DNA of 64,000 bases from VRUE01 sp963698085 (GTDB taxonomy: Bacteria > Actinomycetota > Thermoleophilia > Solirubrobacterales > 70-9). The notes beneath the pieces are model-generated. The model searched no databases. It saw nothing but the letters and a program-made list of their open reading frames with translations, and was not told where the DNA came from. The DNA is taken from assembly GCA_963698085.1 (NCBI GenBank), contig OY969122.1:558001-622000 (forward strand), in the 5' to 3' direction. The position numbers and the translations under genes are program-made. This document shows, one piece after another, positions 16,799-23,666 of the stretch. Position 1 is the stretch's first letter. Every line of letters starts with the position of its first letter.

Positions 16799-18471
16799 CT
16801 CGCGCTGCGGCGGTCGTAGTGGTCGTAGCGGAGCTCGCTGACTTCCCAGTCGGCGTTCTCGGGCACCGGGAACAGGTGACGCACGCGGGGGGTGTCGATC
16901 CGCTCGCGGTGCGAGACGTCTCCCTCGACCGCCGGGAAGTCGAGCGTGCTCTCCTCTACCTCGACCTCGTCGAGCCAGTCCGTGGCGGTGATCCGGATCT
17001 CGTCCTCGGCCGGAACCGGCTCGAGGATGCGGGTGTCTTGGTCCATGTCGTGCTCCTCCTCCTCGTAGCTTTCGACTTCGACAGCAGGCGCCTCTCCCGC
17101 GGGTGGCGGCGTAGGGGGGACTTCCCCCGAGGAAGCTTTAGCTACCGCAGGGGGAGGTGGGTCCCCTGCGCCGACAGGACCCGCGGGCCAGGAGGGCTCG
17201 AGATCCTGTGCCGTGACCGCGATCTCGACGTCACCTCCGTCGAGGCCGGTGGCAATCAAGGTCTCATCGGCTGCCTCGTTGAGATCCGTGCCCAGCTCGC
17301 CGAGAGCTGCCTCGCGGAGGATCCGGCGCACGCATTCCTCGACCCAGCTCGCCAGCTCGGCGGCGTTCTCGCGCGGCGCCCCTGACATCTGAGCGCTTTC
17401 CAACTCCATCGCGGCTTCGACCCGCTCGCGTGCTCCAAGCCGATCGGTCGAGCCGTCGGCGATCAGTGCCGCGGCACGCATCGGCAGCGAAGCCCCGACA
17501 GGGCCCTGCCCGTCGAGCACCGCGCGCAGCGCCAAGAGGTGGTCGCTCAGCCCTTCCAGCGCAGACGGGCGCTCGCAGCCGAGCTCGAAGCGGCGCACGG
17601 CCCAGGCCAGCGGTCCGGTCGGATCGGGCCGTGCCTCAAGTGTCCCGGCGAGCTCGACCAACTGCGCCGCCTCCTCCTCATCAAGGCGGTAGCCACCGTC
17701 CCGGGGCGCCGGGGCGCCGGTCGCGATGCGGCGCCAGCGACCCTCGCCGGTCGGCGCGAAGGCGTGCGGCCCGAGCCCGATGCCGCCCACTTTGAAGAGG
17801 CGCATGACACTGATCAGCTCGCCAAGCGAGTGCAGCGCGGCGGCAGCGCTGTCGGTGCCCTCGCCCTGCTCGGCGACCGCCAGGAACTGCGGCTCCCAGG
17901 CTGCGCGGCCCATTCCCTCGCTGCGCATCGCCTCGATCGGCGCCTCGAAGCTGTCGGCGCGAACGAGCTGCATGCCGTGCGGGAGTTGCAACCGGGCCAG
18001 CGGCATCTGCAGGCCGATGATCGGCACGACGACGATGTCGGCCTCGTCGACGTCGCCGGTCTCGGCGTCGAGCACGGAAAGGGCGCCCTTGAGCCGCTCG
18101 CGGTCGAGCGAGAACTCGGTGCAGCCGTCCCAGAGGGAAGCGACGAAGACCGTGAGGAAGCGTGCGGCACGCTCGCCGGCCTCGGCCGGAACACTCTCAC
18201 CGCGCTGTTCCAGGTAAGGCGCGGCGACGCCGGCCAGGGACACGGCTTCGCGGGCGGGATCGAACGCCGGCAGCGAACGCAGCTCGGCCTCCCGTTCGCG
18301 CACAAATCGCCCGGTCAGGGGAACGTAGCTGTGGAAGAAGGCGTCATCGGGCCCTGCCGATTCCGCCACGTCGAAGGGAATCTGATCACCGCTGGCAACG
18401 AGCGTGGCGAAGTGGGTGGCCGACTCGGCGGCGAGCCGCCGCAGGGCCTCGTTGAGCAGGGGTTCACGCAC
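16795..18471 (-). CDS. Conserved actinobacterial-type protein of unknown function
   Basis: About 558 aa from GTG 18471; the open frame beyond that is antisense to the HxlR gene and is not coding. No enzyme motif stands out. The segment AWAVRRFELGCERPSALEGLSDHLLALRAVLDG...MRAAALIADG resembles the helical core of ApeA-like HEPN proteins, but the expected Arg...His RNase motif seems absent (tentative). The C-terminal third is acidic and disordered and carries an in-frame copy of the palindromic element (peptide GDPPPPAVAKASSGEVPP). It converges on the Get3-like pair. Codon use matches its neighbours. Confidence 0.7.
   Translation of the reverse strand: MREPLLNEALRRLAAESATHFATLVASGDQIPFDVAESAGPDDAFFHSYVPLTGRFVREREAELRSLPAFDPAREAVSLAGVAAPYLEQRGESVPAEAGERAARFLTVFVASLWDGCTEFSLDRERLKGALSVLDAETGDVDEADIVVVPIIGLQMPLARLQLPHGMQLVRADSFEAPIEAMRSEGMGRAAWEPQFLAVAEQGEGTDSAAAALHSLGELISVMRLFKVGGIGLGPHAFAPTGEGRWRRIATGAPAPRDGGYRLDEEEAAQLVELAGTLEARPDPTGPLAWAVRRFELGCERPSALEGLSDHLLALRAVLDGQGPVGASLPMRAAALIADGSTDRLGARERVEAAMELESAQMSGAPRENAAELASWVEECVRRILREAALGELGTDLNEAADETLIATGLDGGDVEIAVTAQDLEPSWPAGPVGAGDPPPPAVAKASSGEVPPTPPPAGEAPAVEVESYEEEEHDMDQDTRILEPVPAEDEIRITATDWLDEVEVEESTLDFPAVEGDVSHRERIDTPRVRHLFPVPENADWEVSELRYDHYDRRSAS
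17098..17186. repeat. Palindromic insertion element, copy 2 (89 bp)
   Basis: Same element as 14461-14548, with a 7-bp CCGCGGG motif at each end and the same inner sequence GAGGAAGCTTTAGCTACC. Here it lies within the coding region in the same reading phase of the element (GDPPPPAVAKASSGEV) and is tolerated in a disordered linker. Confidence 0.8.
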
Positions 18472-18525
18472 GTCCCAGCCTTCCCCCCCACGCCTGGCGC
18501 TCCTGCGCCTGCACGACGCCTTGCA

Positions 18526-18577
18526 AGACGTGCCGGTGGATAGAGGTCCATATGGACCTCTATCCACCGGCACGTCT
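18526..18577. repeat. Perfect 52-bp palindrome after the HxlR gene
   Basis: AGACGTGCCGGTGGATAGAG (18526 on) through TCCAT meets its exact reverse complement at the centre 18551/18552; 26-bp arms, no spacer and no mismatch. It starts within the hxlR stop codon. On RNA it would make a very stable hairpin, a possible terminator, but no T-run follows on either side. Confidence 0.85.
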
Positions 18578-18917
18578 AAGCGGGGACGGGCTCTGTCTCT
18601 TCTTCGAGCAGCCAGCGGCTGCCGTAGCGGCGCATGTCCTCGATCAGCGGCACTAGCGCTTCGCCCTTCTCGGTCAGCGCGTACTCGACCCGCGGCGGCA
18701 CCTCGGGGAAGGTGTTGCGGGCGACGATGCCCTCTTCTTCGAGCGCCCGCAGGCGCAGCGAAAGGGTGCGCGGGCTGATCCCCTCCAGCGAGCGCTCGAG
18801 CTCGCAGAAGCGGCTGCGGCCCTCGGCGAGGTCGCGGATAACGAGGAGGGTCCACTTGCCGCAGACGACGTCGGCGGTTCGGCAGACAGGACAGCGGGAG
18901 TTGCTCTCAGCACTCAT
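18576..18917 (-). CDS. HxlR-family transcriptional regulator
   Basis: 113 aa, one HxlR winged helix: CPVC near the start is the redox-type cysteine pair, then GGKWTLLVIRDLAEG-like helix 1-2 (GKWTLLVIRDLAEGRSRF), FCELERSLEGISPRTLSLRLRALEEEGIV (recognition helix) and YALTEKGEALVPLI (wing). These are dimeric repressors or activators that respond to aldehydes, quinones or oxidants. No obvious target gene is next to it: the only adjacent gene runs downstream with its own start. A strong inverted repeat lies 49 bp upstream and may be its own operator. Confidence 0.9.
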   Translation of the reverse strand: MSAESNSRCPVCRTADVVCGKWTLLVIRDLAEGRSRFCELERSLEGISPRTLSLRLRALEEEGIVARNTFPEVPPRVEYALTEKGEALVPLIEDMRRYGSRWLLEEETEPVPA

Positions 18918-18965
18918 CGTAAATCGAGGCGATAAAACGAATGCCTCGCTTCAGCGAGTGTAGCG

Positions 18966-18992
18966 CCATAGCTTCATTTACTGAAGCTATGG
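18966..18992. promoter_or_regulatory. Inverted repeat upstream of HxlR gene (candidate operator)
   Basis: CCATAGCTTCA - TTTAC - TGAAGCTATGG: 11-bp perfect arms with a 5-bp spacer, 49 bp before the hxlR start. The TTCAnTTTACTGAA centre resembles dimeric wHTH sites. A second small palindrome (CTCGCTTCAGCGAG) lies between it and the gene. Confidence 0.5.
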
Positions 18993-19000
18993 AGATTCCA

Positions 19001-19016
19001 GGTAGTGGGTCAGTTT
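19001..19016 (+). repeat. Left 16-bp inverted repeat of accessory island
   Basis: GGTAGTGGGTCAGTTT, exactly matched in inverted orientation by 23702-23717. Between them lies a 4.7-kb block with a different gene character (restriction-modification, transposase, protease, broken HTH genes). No target-site duplication is visible outside the repeats. Confidence 0.65.
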
Positions 19017-19094
19017 GGCCAAATGGGTAGCTTGAGAAGCGAGACCGGAGAGCCGCCCCGCCAAGAGCAACCCTCCGGTTCCGCTGAATAGATC

Positions 19095-19148
19095 GAGGAC
19101 GGCGCCCGTCCTCTAGAGAAAGAGTTCTCCCCGGGTATGGACCCCGGG
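19095..19148. ncRNA. Cluster of three hairpins before the methyltransferase gene
   Basis: Three back-to-back stems: GAGGACGG/CCGTCCTC (19095-19113), GAGAA/TTCTC (19116-19129) and CCCCGGG/CCCCGGG (19129-19148), all in the 290 bp between the island end and the methyltransferase RBS. It could be a structured leader or a small RNA. I do not recognise a known class. The remaining sequence of this gap (18993-19305) has no ORF I can support. Confidence 0.3.
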
Positions 19149-19305
19149 CGATGGCTTTGGGGGCCACCGGTCCTTCTGTCTCTCCTCCCTAATCTACGAG
19201 CGCGGCCCGTTGACCCTCCAAAGCTCAATTAAGTAGCGCCGCGGTTCCTCTATCCCGTCCCGGCAGAGCCGTTGCGGTACCTAAATAGTGCAGGAGGTGG
19301 ACCCA

Positions 19306-20823
19306 ATGGGTCAAAGCCCACCGCCGATGACTCAGAGCGGGGCACTTTTCTACGGCGACAACCTCGATGTCATGCGTCGCCACATTGACGGCGAGAGCGT
19401 AGATCTGGTCTACCTCGATCCGCCCTTCAACAGCAACGCTAACTACAACGTCCTATTTGCGGAGCAGGACGGCTCTCGCTCTGCGTCCCAGGTCAAGGCG
19501 TTTGGCGACACGTGGCAATGGGACCAGAGTGCAGCAGCGGCTTACGAGGAAGTCGTCGAGGGTGGCGGCCAGGTGTCCCAGGCGATGCGGGCATTTCGGA
19601 CGCTCCTAGGGCCCAGCAACATGCTTGCCTACCTCTCGATGATGGCTCCTCGGCTAGCCGAGCTTCGCCGTGTCCTCAAACCCACTGGGTCCATTTACCT
19701 GCATTGCGATCCGACGGCCGCCCACTACCTAAAGCTGCTGATGGACGCCGTGTTCGGTCCCGAGCTGTTCCAGAACGAGATCATTTGGCATTACCAGACG
19801 GGTGGTGCCTCCAAGATTCGTTTCTCCCGGAAGCACGACAACATCTTTTTCTACACTAAGTCGAAGAACTGGGAGTTCCGCGGGGATCGAATTGCTGTTC
19901 CGCGCACGGAGAAGTCAATCGCTCGTGCCCAGAATCCAAAGGGTGCGCGGATTGCTGCCTCTGACGACACCAAGAACCCGAATGACGTCCTGACGATCCA
20001 GCAGATGAATCCGATGGCGCGGGAGCGACTCGGATATCCGACCCAGAAGCCTGAAGCCCTGCTGGAGAGGTTCGTACTCGCGAGCAGTAACCCAGGCGAC
20101 GTTGTTCTGGACCCGTTCTGCGGATGCGGCACCGCTATCGCGGTTGCAGAGCGTTTCGACCGACACTGGATCGGCATCGACATCACCTGCCTCGCAACCA
20201 ACCTAATCAAGAACCGCCTCATCGATGCGTTCGGCGAGGGCATCGATTTCTCGGTTACGGGCGAGCCGACGAGCACTGAGGATGCGGCAAAGCTGGCTCG
20301 TGAAGATCCGTTTCAGTTCGAGGTTTGGGCTCTGGGTCTCGTCGGAGCGCGACCGGCCATAGCCAAGAAGGGCGCTGATAGGGGCATCGACGGTCGTCTC
20401 CTGTTCCATGAGAAGCAAGGTGGCAAGACTCGTCAAGTGGTTATTTCAGTGAAGGCTGGCAAGCCCGGCGTGCATCACGTCCGCGACCTCAGGGGCGTCG
20501 TGGAGAGGGAGGAGGCGGAGATTGGCCTCCTGATCTGCATGCGCGATCCGACTCAACCAATGCGACAAGAGGCGGCATCCGCTGGCGTCTACCAATCGGG
20601 CTCAGAGGGGGTAGGCACGTGGGGCAAGCATCCGAAGCTCCAACTGCTCACGGTCAACGAGCTACTGGAGGGTCAGCGCATTGATATGCCGCCGCTAACC
20701 GGCAACCTCACCTTTCGCCGTGCACCACGATCCGAACCGCGCCGCCCCACGACGGAGCCTCTGTTTCGCAATCTTCCGGATGCCCCGGACTTCAAGAAGA
20801 TCTTCCCAACTGTCCCCAAATAG
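19306..20823 (+). CDS. DNA methyltransferase fused to Mrr-like nuclease domain
   Basis: 505 aa. The N-terminal part is a beta-class N6-adenine/N4-cytosine methyltransferase: catalytic DPPF at about residue 38, TQKPEALLERFV, then the SAM motif DPFCGCGTA near 269. The C-terminal part (about 330-450: FEVWALGLVGARP...KGADRGIDGRLLF...RQVVISVKAGKPGVHHVRDLRGVVERE) matches the Mrr-type restriction endonuclease layout, with Asp in GIDG and a VxxK strand forming PD-(D/E)XK. One polypeptide could thus modify and cut. AGGAGG lies 8 nt before ATG 19306, which is chosen over GTG 19288. It converges on the transposase gene. Its composition is visibly less GC-rich than the pil and housekeeping genes. Confidence 0.88.
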   Translation: MGQSPPPMTQSGALFYGDNLDVMRRHIDGESVDLVYLDPPFNSNANYNVLFAEQDGSRSASQVKAFGDTWQWDQSAAAAYEEVVEGGGQVSQAMRAFRTLLGPSNMLAYLSMMAPRLAELRRVLKPTGSIYLHCDPTAAHYLKLLMDAVFGPELFQNEIIWHYQTGGASKIRFSRKHDNIFFYTKSKNWEFRGDRIAVPRTEKSIARAQNPKGARIAASDDTKNPNDVLTIQQMNPMARERLGYPTQKPEALLERFVLASSNPGDVVLDPFCGCGTAIAVAERFDRHWIGIDITCLATNLIKNRLIDAFGEGIDFSVTGEPTSTEDAAKLAREDPFQFEVWALGLVGARPAIAKKGADRGIDGRLLFHEKQGGKTRQVVISVKAGKPGVHHVRDLRGVVEREEAEIGLLICMRDPTQPMRQEAASAGVYQSGSEGVGTWGKHPKLQLLTVNELLEGQRIDMPPLTGNLTFRRAPRSEPRRPTTEPLFRNLPDAPDFKKIFPTVPK

Positions 20824-20826
20824 CAC

Positions 20827-21657
20827 TCAGCCGAGAAGTGCCGCGATCTCTTTAAGGCTCCAAATGTGATCCGCAACCCCTGCCGCCATCGCCGGCGTCC
20901 GGGGATAGCGCTCCTTCAGCGCCGTGTGAGGCCGCGCGAAGTTGTAATGCATGAAGTGCAGGGAGACCGAGTGGGCCAGGTTCTCGACCTTCCTCGAGAA
21001 GCCGTTGGTAAGCCGCGTGAAGCGCCGCATCCCCATCCGCATCGTGAAGTTCTGCCGCTCGACGTAGCTGGTTGAGATGCGGTCCGGGTCAGGCTCGCCC
21101 TTGAGGACACGGCGCTTCGTCCCGATGCAGACTGGCGGGCTGTATTTGCCCGGCTCGCCACCTGCGTAGTGCTTCTGGATCTGCGCCCACTCGACGTCGT
21201 TGGCAAAGGACGGCCCCACAGTCCCTTCGTAGATCCGGTGCCCGTCCGTGCTTAGCTGGATTCGCCCGGTCATTCGATTGGCGAGGTCGGTCAGAAAGAT
21301 TTCGGCGTCGTCCATCGTCCGCTCCCCGACAAGCCAGGACGGAACTAGCTTCGTGTCGGCACAGAGGGCCGTGTAGGTCCATACGTCGCCATAGCCTGGC
21401 GTCCCTTTGAACTGCTCCGGCACGTTCTTCTGCTTGGTGTAGCAATAGGCCCATATCTCGTCGGCCTCGACCACCTTGCAGGGGAGATCGACCAGCACGC
21501 CGTCCTGATACTCGGCGCAGGCTTCCCCGAGATCCACGAGCAGCTTGGTGATCGTGTTCTTGGCCGCACCCGTCATGTGCACGGTGGCGCGGATGCTGTT
21601 GCCCTCTACGAGGCAGCCGATGATCTGGGCGCGCTTCTCGGTGCTCAAGCGGTTCAT
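20827..21657 (-). CDS. IS1-like DDE transposase
   Basis: 276 aa, full length for the large IS1-type proteins found widely in genomic islands. The N-terminal HTH reads EKRAQIIGCLVEGNSIRATVHMTGAAKNTITKLL; the catalytic core has EADEIWAYCYTKQKN (first Asp), LSTDGHRIY (second Asp) and SYVERQNFTMRMGMRRFTR with a Glu; the end PAMAAGVADHIWSLKEI is characteristic. The frame is intact. I could not find element-specific terminal repeats next to the gene, so it may be a resident of the larger island instead of a separate IS. Its stop is 3 nt from the methyltransferase stop. Confidence 0.88.
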   Translation of the reverse strand: MNRLSTEKRAQIIGCLVEGNSIRATVHMTGAAKNTITKLLVDLGEACAEYQDGVLVDLPCKVVEADEIWAYCYTKQKNVPEQFKGTPGYGDVWTYTALCADTKLVPSWLVGERTMDDAEIFLTDLANRMTGRIQLSTDGHRIYEGTVGPSFANDVEWAQIQKHYAGGEPGKYSPPVCIGTKRRVLKGEPDPDRISTSYVERQNFTMRMGMRRFTRLTNGFSRKVENLAHSVSLHFMHYNFARPHTALKERYPRTPAMAAGVADHIWSLKEIAALLG

Positions 21658-21762
21658 ATTGACTATTATGCTTGAGTAGGCGGACGGAACTTCTCAGAGT
21701 GGCCCTCCGCTCCAGTCCGTGAAATACTGACCTGAGTCAGCGGCTTCAGGAGGCTCTCTGGA

Positions 21763-21912
21763 ATGAAGGATTTAGACCCACACGCTATTCAGCTACGCCT
21801 TGGAGGCGGGGCTACCCCTGCGGTTCCCAAGGCAACAACTCCGGAGCCCGTACGGCCCCAAATTGTCTTCTTTCCCATTTCTGGGGCAACGGCTCCGCTG
21901 AAGCAGAAATAG
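21763..21912 (+). CDS. 49-aa small protein coupled to SDH-type protease
   Basis: A short ORF, unrecognised family, starting MKDLDPHAIQLRLGGGATPA and ending PISGATAPLKQK. It has a perfect AGGAGG (21748-21753) 9 nt before its ATG, the strongest ribosome site in the island, and its TAG is 4 nt before the GTG of the serine protease gene, so the two are almost certainly co-translated. It is Pro/Ala/Gly-rich with a short hydrophobic core (IVFFPI) and no cysteine. It could be a substrate, inhibitor or adaptor of the protease. The rest of the 21658-21916 gap shows nothing else. Confidence 0.6.
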   Translation: MKDLDPHAIQLRLGGGATPAVPKATTPEPVRPQIVFFPISGATAPLKQK

Positions 21913-21916
21913 CTGC

Positions 21917-22828
21917 GTGCCTAGCTGGAATGACCTCCTAACTGAGGTTCAGGCTGCCGGAAGCACCCACGATCTGGTTCGCCGGAAGTATCTCCAGGCT
22001 CTAAGCAAGAAAACCGGCCGCAACACGATCGTCTACTACTCCGGCTGGCTCGATAAGGGCGCGCTGTTGGATCAGTTCCCTGAGCCGTTCCTCGTTAACG
22101 ACAACGACAAGAACTCCTTCATGTCCGTGATCCACGGAATGGACAGGGACAAGGGACTGGATTTGGTCCTGCACACCCCCGGAGGCGACATTGCCGCCGC
22201 CGAGTCGCTGGTGCGCTATCTGCGATCAATGTTCGGAACGAACATGAGAGCGGTCGTTCCCCAGCTCGCCATGTCCGCCGGAACCATGATTGCCTGTTCG
22301 TGCCGCGAAATCGTCATGGGTCTGCATTCCAGCCTGGGGCCCATCGATCCCCAGCTAGGAGGGCGTCCTGCTCATGGGATCGTTCAGGAGTTCAAGCGGG
22401 CGACGGTGGATATCGAAACTAAGCCGGCTACTGCGCCGCTGTGGCAGCAGATTATTTCCCGGTATCCGCCGACGCTCATCGGGGAGTGCGAAAAGGCCAT
22501 CAAATGGTCTGAGACGGTCGTCAAAGAATGGCTTGAGACGGGCATGTTCAAGCGAAGCCCAAAGGCCAAAGAAAAGGCAGAGCAGGTGGTTCAGGAGCTT
22601 GGTGATCCGCTTTTGACGCTGTCGCACTCACGGCACATCGACTTCGATGCCGCCAAGGCTGTGGGCCTGAAGGTCGTTCCCTTGGAGAAAGATGACGACA
22701 TCCAGAACGCCTTTTTGACCGTCCATCATGCCTGCATGCTGACGATGTCGGCCACCTCCGCGGTCAAGCTGGTCGAGAATCAGAATGGCGTGGCGGTCGT
22801 CCAGGCAGCTAGCCTCGCTGGGGGGTAA
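21917..22828 (+). CDS. SDH_sah / ClpP-fold serine protease
   Basis: 303 aa of the serine dehydrogenase-proteinase (SDH_sah) family within the ClpP/crotonase superfamily. LDLVLHTPGGDIAAAESLVRYLRS gives the oxyanion Gly-Gly loop, LAMSAGTMIACSC the nucleophilic Ser (about residue 120), and GLHSSLGPIDPQ the third active-site region (Asp about 144). There is no signal peptide or membrane segment, unlike SppA/NfeD relatives, so it is cytosolic. Such proteases are common in mobile and defence loci, but their substrates are mostly unknown. The GTG start follows the 49-aa ORF by 4 nt. It converges on the small basic protein gene. Confidence 0.82.
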   Translation: MPSWNDLLTEVQAAGSTHDLVRRKYLQALSKKTGRNTIVYYSGWLDKGALLDQFPEPFLVNDNDKNSFMSVIHGMDRDKGLDLVLHTPGGDIAAAESLVRYLRSMFGTNMRAVVPQLAMSAGTMIACSCREIVMGLHSSLGPIDPQLGGRPAHGIVQEFKRATVDIETKPATAPLWQQIISRYPPTLIGECEKAIKWSETVVKEWLETGMFKRSPKAKEKAEQVVQELGDPLLTLSHSRHIDFDAAKAVGLKVVPLEKDDDIQNAFLTVHHACMLTMSATSAVKLVENQNGVAVVQAASLAGG

Positions 22829-22832
22829 CGCC

Positions 22833-23054
22833 CTAGGCTTTTCGCCAGCGGGCGTTCGCAGCCGCTCGTGCGATCTCCGACCGTCGCTCGGGAGAGAGTT
22901 GCTTGGAACGCTGAACGCCTCCCTTTAAGCCCCCGAGCCTCCCCGCCTTGACCTGTTTGCTCTCGGACTCCGGCGGAGTCTCGTCGGTCGCCTCGTCCAC
23001 GATGGCGGCGGCGAGGCGGTTGAGATCGGCGGGCTTCTTGGACCGCTTAGGCAT
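22833..23054 (-). CDS. Small basic KGG/SPERRSEIA-type protein
   Basis: 73 aa, Lys/Arg/Ala-rich. The end GRLGGLKGGVQRSKQLSPERRSEIARAAANARWRK is a widespread short motif in actinobacterial and rhizobial small proteins, sometimes labelled histone-like; nucleic-acid binding is plausible but unproven. ATG 23054 lies inside the end of the preceding HTH pseudogene (8-bp overlap), so it was the third gene of that cassette and is the only one still intact. Confidence 0.72.
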   Translation of the reverse strand: MPKRSKKPADLNRLAAAIVDEATDETPPESESKQVKAGRLGGLKGGVQRSKQLSPERRSEIARAAANARWRKA

Positions 23055-23332
23055 GGTCAGAGGGTAGCTCGCCGTTCAGCGTGAACCGGCCGGGGCTGGC
23101 TTCTCCAGGCTCCCAAGTGATGCCGTCGAGTAGATCCTCGATCTCGGCGGGGAGTGCTTGGGGCAGCTTTAGAAGCGTGTCGATTCGCGGCGTCCTCGCC
23201 CCCCTCTCCCAAGAGGCCGATGGCGGTCCGATGGAGGCCGGCGCGTGCGCCAAGGTCTTCTTTGTGACAGTCCGCCGTGCTTGCGAGCGCGGCGCAGGTT
23301 GTCTCCAAGCGCCGCGCCACATCGACGCTCAC
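23047..23332 (-). pseudogene. XRE-family HTH gene broken by three frameshifts
   Basis: Piecing frames together gives VDVARR / LGDNLRRARKHGGLSQ / EDLGARAGLHRTAIGLL / ERGARTPRIDTLLKLPQALP then EIEDLLDGITWEPG, a clear homologue of the intact XRE protein at 3954-4232. Joining needs one added base after ARR, one removed base in the CAAAG run after LSQ, and one removed G after GLL. Three independent single-base changes in under 250 bp point to decay, though base-call errors cannot be excluded. GTG 23332 overlaps the previous gene's TGA. Confidence 0.75.
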
Positions 23333-23585
23333 CACGCCTCCAGCCGATGAGCCTGGCGGGCCGGGTTGGTCGGCCACAGGGACTGCGTTCGGTTGCCCCC
23401 GATTTCGAGCAGACCGCATTTCTGAAGGGAAGTGACTGCTCGCCAAACCGCTTGCGGTCTCCAAACTCGCGAATGAGTTCTGTACGCATGCGCGCTACGG
23501 GATCACCCGCGAGCATCAAGGCGAGGATCGCCCGCTGGACCGCAAAGCTCCGCCGCGACTCACCCCGCTTAGGATCTGGCTGCAT
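23329..23585 (-). pseudogene. Small regulator-like gene with one frameshift
   Basis: Starts MQPDPKRGESRRSFAVQRAILALMLAG, continues TELIREFGDRKRFGEQ, and after a one-base shift reads AVTSLQKCGLLEIGGNRTQSLWPTNPARQAHRLEAW and stops at 23329. The layout is that of short winged-helix proteins that pair with this XRE family in actinobacteria (recalled, not searched). The stop TGA overlaps the GTG of the HTH gene, so the cassette was small-wHTH, XRE, basic protein. The 81 bp from 23586 to the pil gene show no ORF. Confidence 0.55.
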
Positions 23586-23666
23586 CGGAAGGTTCCGCCT
23601 TGCGGTGCCAGGCGGGGGGCCGTTCCACCGGCGCCCCCGCCGCTTTGACTTAGGGACGGGGCGAAG

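Noticed and set aside
18472..18855. N-terminal extension of the 558-aa protein
   Set aside because: This part is antisense-frame overlap with the HxlR gene and the 52-bp palindrome; its Arg/Pro-rich text is non-protein-like.
20823..21720. Terminal inverted repeats of the IS1-like transposase gene
   Set aside because: None could be found immediately around the gene; the 16-bp repeats are 2 kb away on each side and include other genes.
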